14,320 bases of DNA from Lentimicrobium sp. GTDB taxonomy: Bacteria > Bacteroidota > Bacteroidia > Bacteroidales > Lentimicrobiaceae. Of the stretch, positions 1 through 7,043 are shown in pieces. The position numbers were made by a program, and so were the translations under genes. The notes under the pieces are model-generated. The model made no database searches. It had not been told where the DNA came from and saw only the letters and a list, made by a program, of their open reading frames with translations. Each line of letters starts with the position of its first letter. Positions within the stretch are counted from its first letter, which is position 1. The stretch lies in NCBI GenBank assembly GCA_013336205.1, contig JAAXUD010000016.1:1-14320 (forward strand), given 5' to 3'.

Positions 1-11
1 CAGCCTTCCAT
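1..11 (-). CDS. Possible start of the next operon gene (cut by window edge)
   Basis: An ATG on the minus strand at 11-9 follows the LUD gene stop by 11 bases and stays open to the window edge (first residues MEG). In Bacteroidota a phosphatidate cytidylyltransferase gene (cdsA) often follows this rsfS-ftsH-LUD series, so that is a guess for its identity. Only three codons are visible, so nothing about the product can be read from the sequence. Confidence 0.2.
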
Positions 12-22
12 AAATGTAATTT

Positions 23-706
23 TCAGGTGATATCGTCAGCCAGAAAAACGTAGACTTCTTTGGGGCCATGTGCACCCATAACCAGCGTCTTTTCAATATC
101 GGCTGTTCTGCTGGGGCCGGTAACCAGGCTCACCATCGACGGCATACGTCCGGCATATTTCTCACGAACACCTGACAGAGCCTGCCGGATATCAGGTACT
201 ATCTGAGATGTAAATGCAATTACAATATGAACATCCGGAAAAGAATACAATCTGCGTCCCGAGAGTTGTTGAGATGACATCAGGATGCTACCAAGCCTCG
301 CAATCAGAAATTCACATGATGTTACCGAAACTTTCATCGGCTCCATTCCATGCTCAGCTTTTTTTACTACTATTCCGGCATGATTTAGCAAGCCTTTTAA
401 TGACTCTTCATTACACCATGCTTCCTCCCAGCCATTATCATTAAAAACCGACTTTACCTTTTTAAGCATATCGGCTGCTGAATCGCAAAAAACAAACTTA
501 CCTCCGACTTTAGAAAATTCAATGGCAAAATTGATATCGCTCTCTTCGGCCAAAGGCTTATAGATTTCAGCTTCGAAATCAACTTTAGGATAAGGGTTAT
601 CAGACGATTCAATAAGCGCATGCCGGATGTTTTTCAACACCTTTTCGCGGGTAGTGCTCTCGCGGATATGCTCTGGCCTTGAATTAAGCTTGTTTCGGGC
701 TGTCAT
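23..706 (-). CDS. LUD domain protein, LutC/YkgG-like
   Basis: A 227-residue protein of the LUD (lactate utilisation) family. The C-terminal half has the family signature: TGPSRTADIEKTLVMGAHGP at about 196-215, followed by a hydrophobic strand (VYVFLADD). The N-terminus (about 15-35) is a charged helix of the kind seen in LutC. In Bacillus LutC works with LutA and LutB in oxidising L-lactate, but no lutA or lutB lies here. In this setting the protein is a single LUD gene tied to ftsH, a common Bacteroidota arrangement of unknown meaning. The start codon lies inside the end of ftsH (23-base overlap), which suggests translational coupling. The family call is secure; the biochemical role is not, and lactate metabolism should not be assumed from the family name. 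Confidence 0.85.
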   Translation of the reverse strand: MTARNKLNSRPEHIRESTTREKVLKNIRHALIESSDNPYPKVDFEAEIYKPLAEESDINFAIEFSKVGGKFVFCDSAADMLKKVKSVFNDNGWEEAWCNEESLKGLLNHAGIVVKKAEHGMEPMKVSVTSCEFLIARLGSILMSSQQLSGRRLYSFPDVHIVIAFTSQIVPDIRQALSGVREKYAGRMPSMVSLVTGPSRTADIEKTLVMGAHGPKEVYVFLADDIT

Positions 707-2762
707 CTATCGCACCGGTTTCAGTTTTTGCATGGTCAACTACTGCGTCCAATTCTTCAACTTTAACATCATCAGCAGCCTTGACAATAATTTCGCCATC
801 AACAGTACCGTTGCCATTAACTGGCTCCTCAATGATGGGTTCATCAAACGGACGCTTACCGAAAATGACTTCCAGATCTTCTCTGAAAATTACTTCCTTT
901 TTCAATAATATTTCAGCAAGTTTTTCAAGTTTACCGCGATTCTCACCGAGAATTTTTTTCGCCCGGTTATAGGCTTCTTCAACAATTTTCCGAATTTCTA
1001 CGTCGATAACCTGGGCAGTGGCCTCACTGTAAGGCTTATTGAAGGAATATTCCTGCTGACCTGTCGAATCATAATAACTGACATTGCCTATTTCTTTGTT
1101 GAGTCCGAAGTAAACCACCATTGAATAAGCCTGCTTGGTAACTTTTTCAAGATCATTAAGTGCACCGGTCGAAACTTTGCCGAAAATCAACTCTTCTGAA
1201 GCACGGCCGCCAAGGGTTGCAACCAACTCATCGAACATTTGCTCATACGTGGTAATTTGACGCTCCTCAGGCAGATACCAGGCTGCACCGAGGGCTTTTC
1301 CTCTTGGCACAATGGTTACCTTCACCAATGGATGCGCATATTCAAGCAACCAGCTGGTGGCTGCATGTCCGGCTTCATGAAAAGCAATTACCTTTTTTTC
1401 CTGTGGTGAGATGATTTTATTCCTTTTTTCCAAACCGCCTACAATACGATCAATCGCATCCATGAAGTCCTGCTTGCCGATCTCAGTTTTATTCCTGCGC
1501 GCAGCAATCAGGGCAGCTTCATTACACACATTGGCAATGTCTGCTCCGGAAAAACCAGGTGTTTGCTTCGCAAGAAAATCTACGTTAACAGAATCGTCAT
1601 TTTTTAATGGCTTGGTATGTACTTTAAAAATAGCCTTACGCTCTTCCAGATCAGGCAGTTCAACAAGAATTTGCCTGTCAAAACGGCCGGCACGCAGCAG
1701 CGCACGATCCAGAATATCAGCCCTGTTGGTGGCAGCTAAAATAATTACTCCTGCATTGGTTGCAAAACCATCCATCTCAGTCAGCAGCTGATTCAGCGTA
1801 TTTTCACGCTCATCATTCGCTCCGGTTATCTGGTTTTTACCCCTTGCCCGGCCAATGGCATCAATCTCGTCGATAAATATGATACAGGGTGATTTTTCCT
1901 TGGCCTGTTTAAATAAGTCACGAACCCTGGAAGCACCCACTCCAACAAACATTTCAACAAAATCTGAACCCGACAGCGAAAAGAAAGGAACCTTTGCTTC
2001 TCCAGCAACTGCCTTTGCAAGCAAAGTTTTACCAGTGCCCGGAGGGCCTACCAGCAATGCACCTTTAGGAATTTTACCGCCCAGGGTGGTATATTTCTTT
2101 GGATTTTTAAGAAAATCAACGATCTCCATAATTTCAACTTTCGCTTCCTCGAGACCGGCAACATCTGAAAAATTGACATTAACATGCGTGTCTTTGTCGA
2201 ATAGTTGAGCTTTGGATTTTCCGATGTTAAATATCTGACCACCACCACCGGAACCACGACTCATCATCCTCATGATAAAGAACCAGGCCCCAACCAGCAA
2301 TAAAACAGGAAGTATCCACGAAAGTGCATCTCCCCATACATTCCGACGGGTCAGATTTTCTATATAAACCGGCTTTTCAAGCCCCTGCTGAAGTTCTGAA
2401 AAATCCTTCTCAAAAGTTTCAACTGAGCCTATTGCATAAATATACTGAGGCCTTTCAGCGCCAAATCCTTCGCCAGGTCTGACTTCTTTATACTTCTCAA
2501 GCTTCAGTTTATCCTTCTTGATATAAATCTCAGCGAATTCTTTATTAACCAGAACCAGCTTTTCAATATCCTGATTCTGAGTCATTATTTTAACTTCTCC
2601 CCAGCCAACTGATTTTGGGGAGGTGCCCCAGTTATTCATAAACTGCAGGCCTATAATAAGCAATGCCAGTAAAGCATAAATCCAATAAAAACTGAATTTT
2701 GGTTTACCGATTTTAGACTTATTAGTTCCGTTTTCGGTTTTTTTATCGTTAGTCTCGTCCAT
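684..2762 (-). CDS. ftsH: ATP-dependent zinc metalloprotease FtsH
   Basis: Membrane-anchored AAA+ protease that extracts and degrades misfolded membrane proteins and selected cytosolic regulators. The 692 residues show the full FtsH layout. There is a first membrane segment at about 25-43, an extracytoplasmic domain to about 145, and a second membrane segment at about 146-165. The AAA+ module has Walker A GPPGTGKT at 239-246, pore motif FVG at 272-274, Walker B with FIDE at 296-299, and a second region of homology at about 344-362 with arginine fingers near R357 and R360. The zinc site is HEAGH at 462-466, with the third ligand probably D537 in TGALNDLEK. The last 50 or so residues are acidic, low-complexity tail, as is common in this phylum. 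It starts 8 bases after the rsfS stop and overlaps the LUD gene, so the three are one operon. All catalytic residues are present. Confidence 0.98.
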   Translation of the reverse strand: MDETNDKKTENGTNKSKIGKPKFSFYWIYALLALLIIGLQFMNNWGTSPKSVGWGEVKIMTQNQDIEKLVLVNKEFAEIYIKKDKLKLEKYKEVRPGEGFGAERPQYIYAIGSVETFEKDFSELQQGLEKPVYIENLTRRNVWGDALSWILPVLLLVGAWFFIMRMMSRGSGGGGQIFNIGKSKAQLFDKDTHVNVNFSDVAGLEEAKVEIMEIVDFLKNPKKYTTLGGKIPKGALLVGPPGTGKTLLAKAVAGEAKVPFFSLSGSDFVEMFVGVGASRVRDLFKQAKEKSPCIIFIDEIDAIGRARGKNQITGANDERENTLNQLLTEMDGFATNAGVIILAATNRADILDRALLRAGRFDRQILVELPDLEERKAIFKVHTKPLKNDDSVNVDFLAKQTPGFSGADIANVCNEAALIAARRNKTEIGKQDFMDAIDRIVGGLEKRNKIISPQEKKVIAFHEAGHAATSWLLEYAHPLVKVTIVPRGKALGAAWYLPEERQITTYEQMFDELVATLGGRASEELIFGKVSTGALNDLEKVTKQAYSMVVYFGLNKEIGNVSYYDSTGQQEYSFNKPYSEATAQVIDVEIRKIVEEAYNRAKKILGENRGKLEKLAEILLKKEVIFREDLEVIFGKRPFDEPIIEEPVNGNGTVDGEIIVKAADDVKVEELDAVVDHAKTETGAIDDSPKQA

Positions 2763-2770
2763 ACGTTGTA

Positions 2771-3190
2771 TCAGGCTTCAGCCGATGTATTTTTCTTTGT
2801 GCGTTTCTGAGGCGGAGCAGGAGGTGTACATGCCTTTAAATCAGCATCAGCCCACAAATCCTCAAGTTTGTAAAATTTCCGGTTGCCCTCCTGAAATATA
2901 TGAACTACTACGTCAAAATAATCCAATAAAACCCACTCGGCATTCTCAAACCCCTCTTTCTTCCAAACATTAATTCCTACAGCCTTTTTTACTTCCATTT
3001 GCACAGAATCGGCAATAGCCTCCACTTGTGCCCGTGATTTTCCATGGCATATCACAAAAAAATCAGCAACTGAATTTTTTATTTTTCGTAAATCTATTTG
3101 AACTACCTCTTCACCCAACTTTTCAAACATTCCCTGAGCGACAATTGAGGCCAACATTTCAGAGGCTGACTTAACTTTTTTAACGGCCAT
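2771..3190 (-). CDS. rsfS: Ribosome silencing factor RsfS
   Basis: RsfS binds ribosomal protein uL14 on the large subunit and blocks subunit joining, lowering translation when nutrients are short. The 139-residue protein carries the family core: VADFFVICHGKSRAQVEAIA at 41-60, then EGFENAEWVLLDYFDVVVHI at 79-98 and the GNRKFYKLEDLW segment. After about residue 118 there is a proline- and lysine-rich tail, probably disordered. I chose the ATG at 3190. The reading frame can be extended to a TTG at 3214, but that TTG is part of the promoter -7 box and would precede the transcript start. First gene of an operon with ftsH and the LUD gene, divergent from birA. Confidence 0.95.
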   Translation of the reverse strand: MAVKKVKSASEMLASIVAQGMFEKLGEEVVQIDLRKIKNSVADFFVICHGKSRAQVEAIADSVQMEVKKAVGINVWKKEGFENAEWVLLDYFDVVVHIFQEGNRKFYKLEDLWADADLKACTPPAPPQKRTKKNTSAEA

Positions 3191-3211
3191 AGGCTGATTA
3201 TTATATTTTTG

Positions 3212-3219
3212 CAAAGTTA
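3212..3219 (-). promoter_or_regulatory. -7 promoter box of the rsfS-ftsH-LUD operon
   Basis: The minus strand reads TAACTTTG, an exact match to the Bacteroidota TAnnTTTG element, 21 bases before the rsfS ATG. It predicts a short leader of about 15 nt. I do not see a clear TTG -33 element at the usual distance. Confidence 0.65.
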
Positions 3220-3370
3220 ATGAATAAAATCCGTAAATTAATTCCCTTCGGAGGCCGGAGGTTCATCATATTAACCATTAACAGGATAATTGTTTTTTGG
3301 TTTTTATAAGTATCACCCCCTGAACGAATAATTATTATGCCCGGATTTTATAATTCACAGATTTATCAAC

Positions 3371-3387
3371 AATTGTACCGTACAATT
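3371..3387. repeat. Perfect palindrome AATTGTAC-C-GTACAATT before birA
   Basis: Two 8-base arms, AATTGTAC and GTACAATT, flank a single C and end 13 bases before the birA ATG (3401). The dyad is exact and compact, as expected of a dimeric repressor's operator. It is too short and uracil-poor to act as a terminator. It could control birA or, less likely from its distance, rsfS. No cognate regulator is visible in the window. It does not match the long spaced E. coli BirA operator, although both contain TTGTA. Confidence 0.45.
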
Positions 3388-3400
3388 ACTGGCAGTGATA

Positions 3401-4180
3401 ATGGCAAAAACTGATGTTTACATGACTTTCGATAATTCTGAGTTTATTTTCCTGGACAGCACTGAATCTACCAATCTGTATGCATTGGAACTCCTGAAAT
3501 CCAGGAGATTAAATGATGGATCTGTAATTGTCGCTCACACGCAAACCCGTGGAAAAGGACAGGAGAACAACCAATGGGAAAGTACCCCCGGAAAAAACCT
3601 GACAGCAACAATTGTCTTTTATCCAGCCTTTTTAAGTCCTGAACGCCAGTTTCAGTTAACCAAGGTAATTTCATTGTCTGTATGTACGTTGATCGATAAA
3701 TTGATTCTGCCAAAAAAATCACTTATTAAATGGCCGAACGATATTTATGTCAGCCACCATAAAATTGCAGGTATCCTTATTAACAACGAGATTACCGGCA
3801 ACCGCATTTCCTGCTCCATTGCCGGACTGGGACTTAATATAAACCAGGAATCATTCAGCATCAACGCGCCTTTGGCGATTTCTCTGAAGATGATTACAGG
3901 AAAAGAGTATATCCTGAATGATATACTGACAGATTGGCATAAAAATGTGATTTATTGGTATGAAAAACTACTTAATCCGGTTACTTCACAACTTGATGAC
4001 GCTTATCTGGAAAGACTTTACCTGCTGAATCAACCTGCAGAATATGAGATCAGGGGCGAACGGATGACAGCCACTATCAGAGGCCTGGCCGAATACGGTA
4101 TGCTACTGCTTGAAAATAAGAATGGAAAGCAATATAAATGTGCGCTGAAAGAGATAGTATTTATAAGGCAAACCGTTTAA
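3401..4180 (+). CDS. birA: Biotin--[acetyl-CoA-carboxylase] ligase (BirA, no DNA-binding domain)
   Basis: Makes biotinyl-AMP and transfers biotin to the lysine of biotin carboxyl carrier proteins, chiefly that of acetyl-CoA carboxylase. The 259-residue protein has the LplA/BirA catalytic core: DSTESTN at about 19-25, TRGKGQENNQWES at about 49-61 (a variant of the glycine-rich adenylate loop), KWPNDIYV at about 110-117 with KIAGIL just after, and GLGLNIN near 142-148. A small C-terminal SH3-like domain follows from about 217. The N-terminal winged helix of E. coli BirA is absent, so it is a class I enzyme that should not repress genes itself. Start: an in-frame GTG at 3395 and an ATG at 3422 are alternatives; the ATG at 3401 keeps all conserved residues. 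No TAnnTTTG box was found upstream; a palindrome sits there instead. Confidence 0.95.
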   Translation: MAKTDVYMTFDNSEFIFLDSTESTNLYALELLKSRRLNDGSVIVAHTQTRGKGQENNQWESTPGKNLTATIVFYPAFLSPERQFQLTKVISLSVCTLIDKLILPKKSLIKWPNDIYVSHHKIAGILINNEITGNRISCSIAGLGLNINQESFSINAPLAISLKMITGKEYILNDILTDWHKNVIYWYEKLLNPVTSQLDDAYLERLYLLNQPAEYEIRGERMTATIRGLAEYGMLLLENKNGKQYKCALKEIVFIRQTV

Positions 4181-4253
4181 TCAGCCACAAAATAAACAGA
4201 AGAACACCAGAATACCCTACGGCAGGAATAATTTCAGGCGATACCTGAATCAC
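4161..4253 (-). CDS. Small single-pass membrane peptide (30 aa), new call
   Basis: A 30-codon minus-strand ORF that starts at GTG (4253-4251) inside the 3' end of the SRPBCC gene and stops at 4161, inside the 3' end of birA on the opposite strand. The peptide has a short N-terminal part (PEIIPAVGYSG) and a hydrophobic stretch (VLLFILWLI), then KRF, giving a plausible membrane helix with a positive end. AAGGA lies five bases before the GTG, a good Shine-Dalgarno match in a group that often lacks one. It overlaps SRPBCC by 20 bases and would be the last gene of the pyrE operon. It accounts for nearly all of the 53-base gap between SRPBCC and birA. Function unknown; chance cannot be excluded for an ORF this short. 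Confidence 0.45.
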   Translation of the reverse strand: MIQVSPEIIPAVGYSGVLLFILWLIKRFAL

Positions 4254-4647
4254 AGATTTCCTTAAGCTTTACTGCCAGCATATTTATAAAATTCCCCAGA
4301 GGTTTGGCAGCCAGCATCATCAGCATTGGATTCAGATCAGCATTCAGTTCGAGCCGGGCAGTGCACGAATTTTCATCAACAGCGGCTATAAAACACTGCA
4401 GATCAAACTGGAATGGCACCTTACCATCAGCCTGGATAAAAATATGGCTGTCAGGCGTTTTGGATTTAAACCGCATGCCCAGTGTGGCCATATTCTGAAT
4501 ATTGAAACTACAGCTCTCACCGTCTGACTTCCAATCGGTAACCTGAGGAGGCATTAACTTCTGAAAATTATTGAAGTCGGATAAAAAAGCAAACACATAT
4601 GTGTCGTTGCGTCCGATGACTACTTCATCACTCTTAAATGTGGCCAT
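4234..4647 (-). CDS. SRPBCC (START-like) fold protein
   Basis: A 137-residue soluble protein that reads as an SRPBCC/polyketide-cyclase-like fold. The N-terminal strand is followed by a helix pair (YVFAFLSDFNNFQKLMP at 17-33, the 'coat-protein' type signature). Alternating strands form the half-barrel (NIQNMATLGMRF, then TARLELNADLNP at 96-107), and a long C-terminal helix follows from about 108 to 133. Such proteins bind hydrophobic ligands in a deep cavity; the ligand here is unknown. It starts six bases after the pyrE stop, so it is co-transcribed with pyrE. No catalytic residues can be named. Confidence 0.75.
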   Translation of the reverse strand: MATFKSDEVVIGRNDTYVFAFLSDFNNFQKLMPPQVTDWKSDGESCSFNIQNMATLGMRFKSKTPDSHIFIQADGKVPFQFDLQCFIAAVDENSCTARLELNADLNPMLMMLAAKPLGNFINMLAVKLKEICDSGIA

Positions 4648-4653
4648 AATTAA

Positions 4654-5295
4654 CTATTTCCCCCAGGCTTCAGGATTTTCGCGCCATTTGATAAGCGACT
4701 GCTTATCTGACTCTTTGATGTAATTCATTTCCAGGGCATGGCTTATCAGGTGATTATAATCTGAAAGCGTGAATAACGCGCAGTTCTCTTTTTTAAAATT
4801 CTCTGCAGCCGATTCAAGTCCATAGGTAAATATTGCTACCATTCCCTTTACATTGCATCCTGCTTCGCGCAGTGCTGCAACAGCAGCAAGGCTGCTTTGT
4901 CCTGTGGAAATCAGATCTTCAATCACAACAACCGATTGTCCTGATTCAACATTACCTTCAATCTGATTTGAGAGGCCGTGCTCCTTCCGCGATGACCTTA
5001 CATAGGCAAAAGGAAGTCCAAGTTCCTGAGCAACCAGCACACCATGTGCAATGGCACCGGTTGCGACTCCGGCAATCAGGTCAATAGAGCCAAACTCTTC
5101 ACTGATTAATCTGGCAAACTCTTGTCTGATAAATGTCCGTACCTTTGGATAGGACAAAATCTTCCTGTTATCACAATAAATGGGTGATTTTATTCCTGAA
5201 CTCCAGGTAAACGGGTTCTGATTATCGATTTTTATTGCCTTTATTTGCAACAAAAACTCCGCTGTATCTAGCGCTAATGATTCATTTTTACTCAT
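4654..5295 (-). CDS. pyrE: Orotate phosphoribosyltransferase
   Basis: Joins orotate to PRPP to form orotidine 5'-phosphate in de novo UMP synthesis. The 213-residue protein has the PRPP-binding motif VVVIEDLISTGQS at about 122-134, the catalytic loop RSSRKEHG at about 100-107, and the N-terminal substrate region FTWSSGIKSPIYCDNR at about 29-44. The ATG at 5295 is preferred; the frame can be read a few codons further upstream, but those codons fall in the promoter box. Divergent from the Nudix gene, with the two 5' ends touching. Followed by the SRPBCC gene and then the small membrane ORF. Confidence 0.97.
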   Translation of the reverse strand: MSKNESLALDTAEFLLQIKAIKIDNQNPFTWSSGIKSPIYCDNRKILSYPKVRTFIRQEFARLISEEFGSIDLIAGVATGAIAHGVLVAQELGLPFAYVRSSRKEHGLSNQIEGNVESGQSVVVIEDLISTGQSSLAAVAALREAGCNVKGMVAIFTYGLESAAENFKKENCALFTLSDYNHLISHALEMNYIKESDKQSLIKWRENPEAWGK

Positions 5296-5299
5296 GCAG

Positions 5300-5329
5300 C
5301 AAATGTACAAAGTTTTTATTTATGACAAA
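5300..5329 (-). promoter_or_regulatory. pyrE promoter, TTTG-N18-TACATTTG
   Basis: The minus strand has a TTTG -33 element (5329-5326), 18 bases, then TACATTTG (5307-5300), an exact TAnnTTTG -7 box. Only four bases separate the box from the pyrE ATG, so the transcript should begin at or within a few bases of the start codon, giving a leaderless or near-leaderless mRNA. The box also overlaps the start region of the divergent Nudix gene. It is the most complete promoter in the window. Confidence 0.7.
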
Positions 5330-5923
5330 CCTGTGATATTCTGCAGTGAAACTGATTGCCTTGAAAATATCACAAAAGCCCTTTTAGTAAAGGATTGTAC
5401 TTCTAAACAGTTGAAAGAAAATTTCCGGACATTTGTAAAATCCGGTGATTTTGATTCGCTTATATATCATAACAAAACAGGGGCCGGAAAATTGTTTGAC
5501 AGCTTTATTTCGATGTTCTGGTACCTTGAAGCCGCTGGTGGAATTGTGCAAAACGAAGACAAGGAAAGACTTTTTATTTTTCGCTTTGGAAAATGGGATT
5601 TACCCAAAGGTAAAATTGAAAAATCTGAAACCCCACCCGAAGCAGCTTTAAGAGAAGTTACAGAGGAAACCGGCCTTTCGAATCCCTTGATTGAGTGTGA
5701 ATTACCTTCCACTTATCATATTTATGAACACAAAGGCAAAAAAGTATTAAAACGCACTTATTGGTACTCAATGAAATACTATGGATCCGAGCGACCCATT
5801 CCCCAGATTGAGGAAGAAATCACTGAAGCCCGCTGGTTTTCCCCAACCGACTACGCCCTAATTCACAGCAACACCTATGCTTCCTTACACAGCCTGATAG
5901 AGGCTGACCTGATTGCCGGCTAG
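5303..5923 (+). CDS. Nudix hydrolase with N-terminal extension
   Basis: A hydrolase of nucleoside diphosphates linked to another moiety. The Nudix box is complete: it starts at GKIEKSE and ends at REVTEETGL (about 103-125), fitting G-x5-E-x7-R-E-V-x-E-E-x-G-L with all metal-binding glutamates. Before it lie FRFGKWDLPKG and about 75 residues that belong to no domain I can name. This extension is seen in other Bacteroidota Nudix proteins. The substrate cannot be told from the sequence. Two starts are possible, ATG at 5294 (which overlaps the pyrE start codon) and ATG at 5303; I chose the second, with low certainty. A weak promoter-like box (TTTATTTG, 5240-5247) lies inside pyrE. Confidence 0.9.
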   Translation: MYKVFIYDKPVIFCSETDCLENITKALLVKDCTSKQLKENFRTFVKSGDFDSLIYHNKTGAGKLFDSFISMFWYLEAAGGIVQNEDKERLFIFRFGKWDLPKGKIEKSETPPEAALREVTEETGLSNPLIECELPSTYHIYEHKGKKVLKRTYWYSMKYYGSERPIPQIEEEITEARWFSPTDYALIHSNTYASLHSLIEADLIAG

Positions 5924-5951
5924 CCAATAACCGCACTTGCAGATTTGTTTA

Positions 5952-5959
5952 TATCTTTG
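5952..5959 (+). promoter_or_regulatory. -7 promoter box of coaD
   Basis: TATCTTTG matches TAnnTTTG exactly and ends 21 bases before the coaD ATG. No convincing -33 element is seen at the usual distance. It suggests that coaD can be transcribed separately from the upstream Nudix gene. Confidence 0.6.
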
Positions 5960-5980
5960 TTAAGCAACAAACCAGTTATT

Positions 5981-6448
5981 ATGATAAAACGTGCTGTTTT
6001 CCCCGGATCGTTTGACCCCATAACCCGTGGGCATGAGAATATTATCCGCCGGGCATTGCCCCTTTTCGATGAAATTATTGTTGCCGTTGGCCTGAATATA
6101 GAAAAAAAAGGATATTTTGCAGTAGAAGACCGTTTAAGCTGGATAAAAAATGTCTTTGCAGATTGTTCAAAAATTAAAGTTGAAAGCTATTCTGGTCTAA
6201 CAGTTGATTATTGCCGTGAAGTCAAGGCTTCATTTATTTTGCGGGGATTAAGAACCTCTGCTGATTTTGAATTTGAGCGCACGGTTGGCCAGGTTAATAA
6301 AAAATTATATCCGGCCATTGAAACAATGTTTCTGCTTACTATGCCCGAATTTACCTCAATAAATTCTTCAATTGTGAGGGATGTGTATAAAAATGGCGGA
6401 GATGTCAGCCTGTTTATCCCCGATGCAGTTAAACTCCCGAAAATTTAA
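5981..6448 (+). CDS. coaD: Phosphopantetheine adenylyltransferase
   Basis: Fourth step of coenzyme A synthesis: 4'-phosphopantetheine plus ATP gives dephospho-CoA and pyrophosphate. The 155-residue length is normal for bacterial PPAT. Visible motifs are PGSFDPITRGH at 8-18 (nucleotidyltransferase T/HxGH signature), the LRGLRTSADFEFE segment at about 88-100, and INSSIVRDV at about 117-125, the ISSxxxR-type motif. I chose the ATG at 5981 because the protein then begins MIKRAVFPGSFDP, as homologues do; the upstream in-frame start at 5945 would add residues ahead of the promoter box. Convergent with rsmD. Confidence 0.97.
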   Translation: MIKRAVFPGSFDPITRGHENIIRRALPLFDEIIVAVGLNIEKKGYFAVEDRLSWIKNVFADCSKIKVESYSGLTVDYCREVKASFILRGLRTSADFEFERTVGQVNKKLYPAIETMFLLTMPEFTSINSSIVRDVYKNGGDVSLFIPDAVKLPKI

Positions 6449-6466
6449 CGGTTGAGGAATAGCGTC

Positions 6467-6485
6467 AAAAGGCTAGCTTTTATTT
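6467..6485. terminator. Weak candidate terminator between coaD and rsmD
   Basis: AAAAG-GCTAG-CTTTT forms a five-pair stem with a five-base loop, followed by ATTTT, in the 49-base gap between convergent genes. The stem is weak and the symmetry could be chance. Its location between two converging 3' ends is the main support. Confidence 0.25.
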
Positions 6486-6497
6486 TAGGTCAGACGG

Positions 6498-7043
6498 CTA
6501 AACGTCAGATTCGGCCGAGAAGATACTGAAGTTTACTTTACCGTACTTCCGTTGTTGCTGAAAACCGTTCATTTTTGAGAAATCATAATCACGCGAGTGC
6601 TCGATAATAAGCCATCCATCGGGCCTGAGCAGTTTGCGTTCAATCACTGTCTTTGGAATAATCTCAATCCCTTGTAAATCAAATGGTGGATCACAAAAAA
6701 TAATATCATACGTATTTTCGCAGTTTTTCAAAAACCTGAAAGCATCACTCCGGAAGCATAAAACTGCGTCAAACCCAAATTCTTTTGCAGTACTCCTGAT
6801 AAAATTTACACATCTAAGCTCCAGATCGATGCTGGTAACACCCTTTGCTCCACGCGAAGAGAATTCGTAAGTAATATTTCCCGTACCTGAAAAAAGATCA
6901 AGAACTGACACTTCTGTCAAGTCAAAATTATTGACGAGAATATTAAAAAGAGCTTCCTTGGCAATATCCGTGGTTGGTCTGACCGGTAAATTTTTCGGGG
7001 CATGAATCTGCCTGCTTTTATGTGTTCCGCTGATTATTCGCAC
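6498..7043 (-). CDS. rsmD: 16S rRNA (guanine(966)-N2)-methyltransferase RsmD
   Basis: Methylates G966 of 16S rRNA in the assembled small subunit, using S-adenosylmethionine. The 181-residue protein opens with MRIISGTHKSRQI, the usual RsmD N-terminus, and RPTTDIAKEALFNIL at 22-36. The SAM-binding loop is DLFSGTG at 49-55 and the target-base motif is DPPF at 118-121. The start overlaps the end of the DUF3822 gene by 10 bases, so the two are translationally coupled. Last gene of the operon beginning near 8560. Confidence 0.95.
   Translation of the reverse strand: MRIISGTHKSRQIHAPKNLPVRPTTDIAKEALFNILVNNFDLTEVSVLDLFSGTGNITYEFSSRGAKGVTSIDLELRCVNFIRSTAKEFGFDAVLCFRSDAFRFLKNCENTYDIIFCDPPFDLQGIEIIPKTVIERKLLRPDGWLIIEHSRDYDFSKMNGFQQQRKYGKVNFSIFSAESDV

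Noticed and set aside
23..706. Lactate utilisation operon
   Set aside because: Only one LUD gene is present; no lutA or lutB and no lactate transporter lie beside it.
1411..1791. 126-codon plus-strand ORF inside ftsH
   Set aside because: It is antisense to the AAA+ core of ftsH and is rich in Ser, Arg and Ala, as expected of a shadow frame.
3191..3214. Longer RsfS from a TTG start at 3214
   Set aside because: The TTG is the end of the TAACTTTG promoter box, so it would lie upstream of the transcript start; the ATG at 3190 gives the usual N-terminus.
3337..3414. 25-codon plus-strand ORF overlapping the birA start
   Set aside because: It has no ribosome site, runs through the palindrome and ends out of frame just inside birA; no feature favours it over chance.
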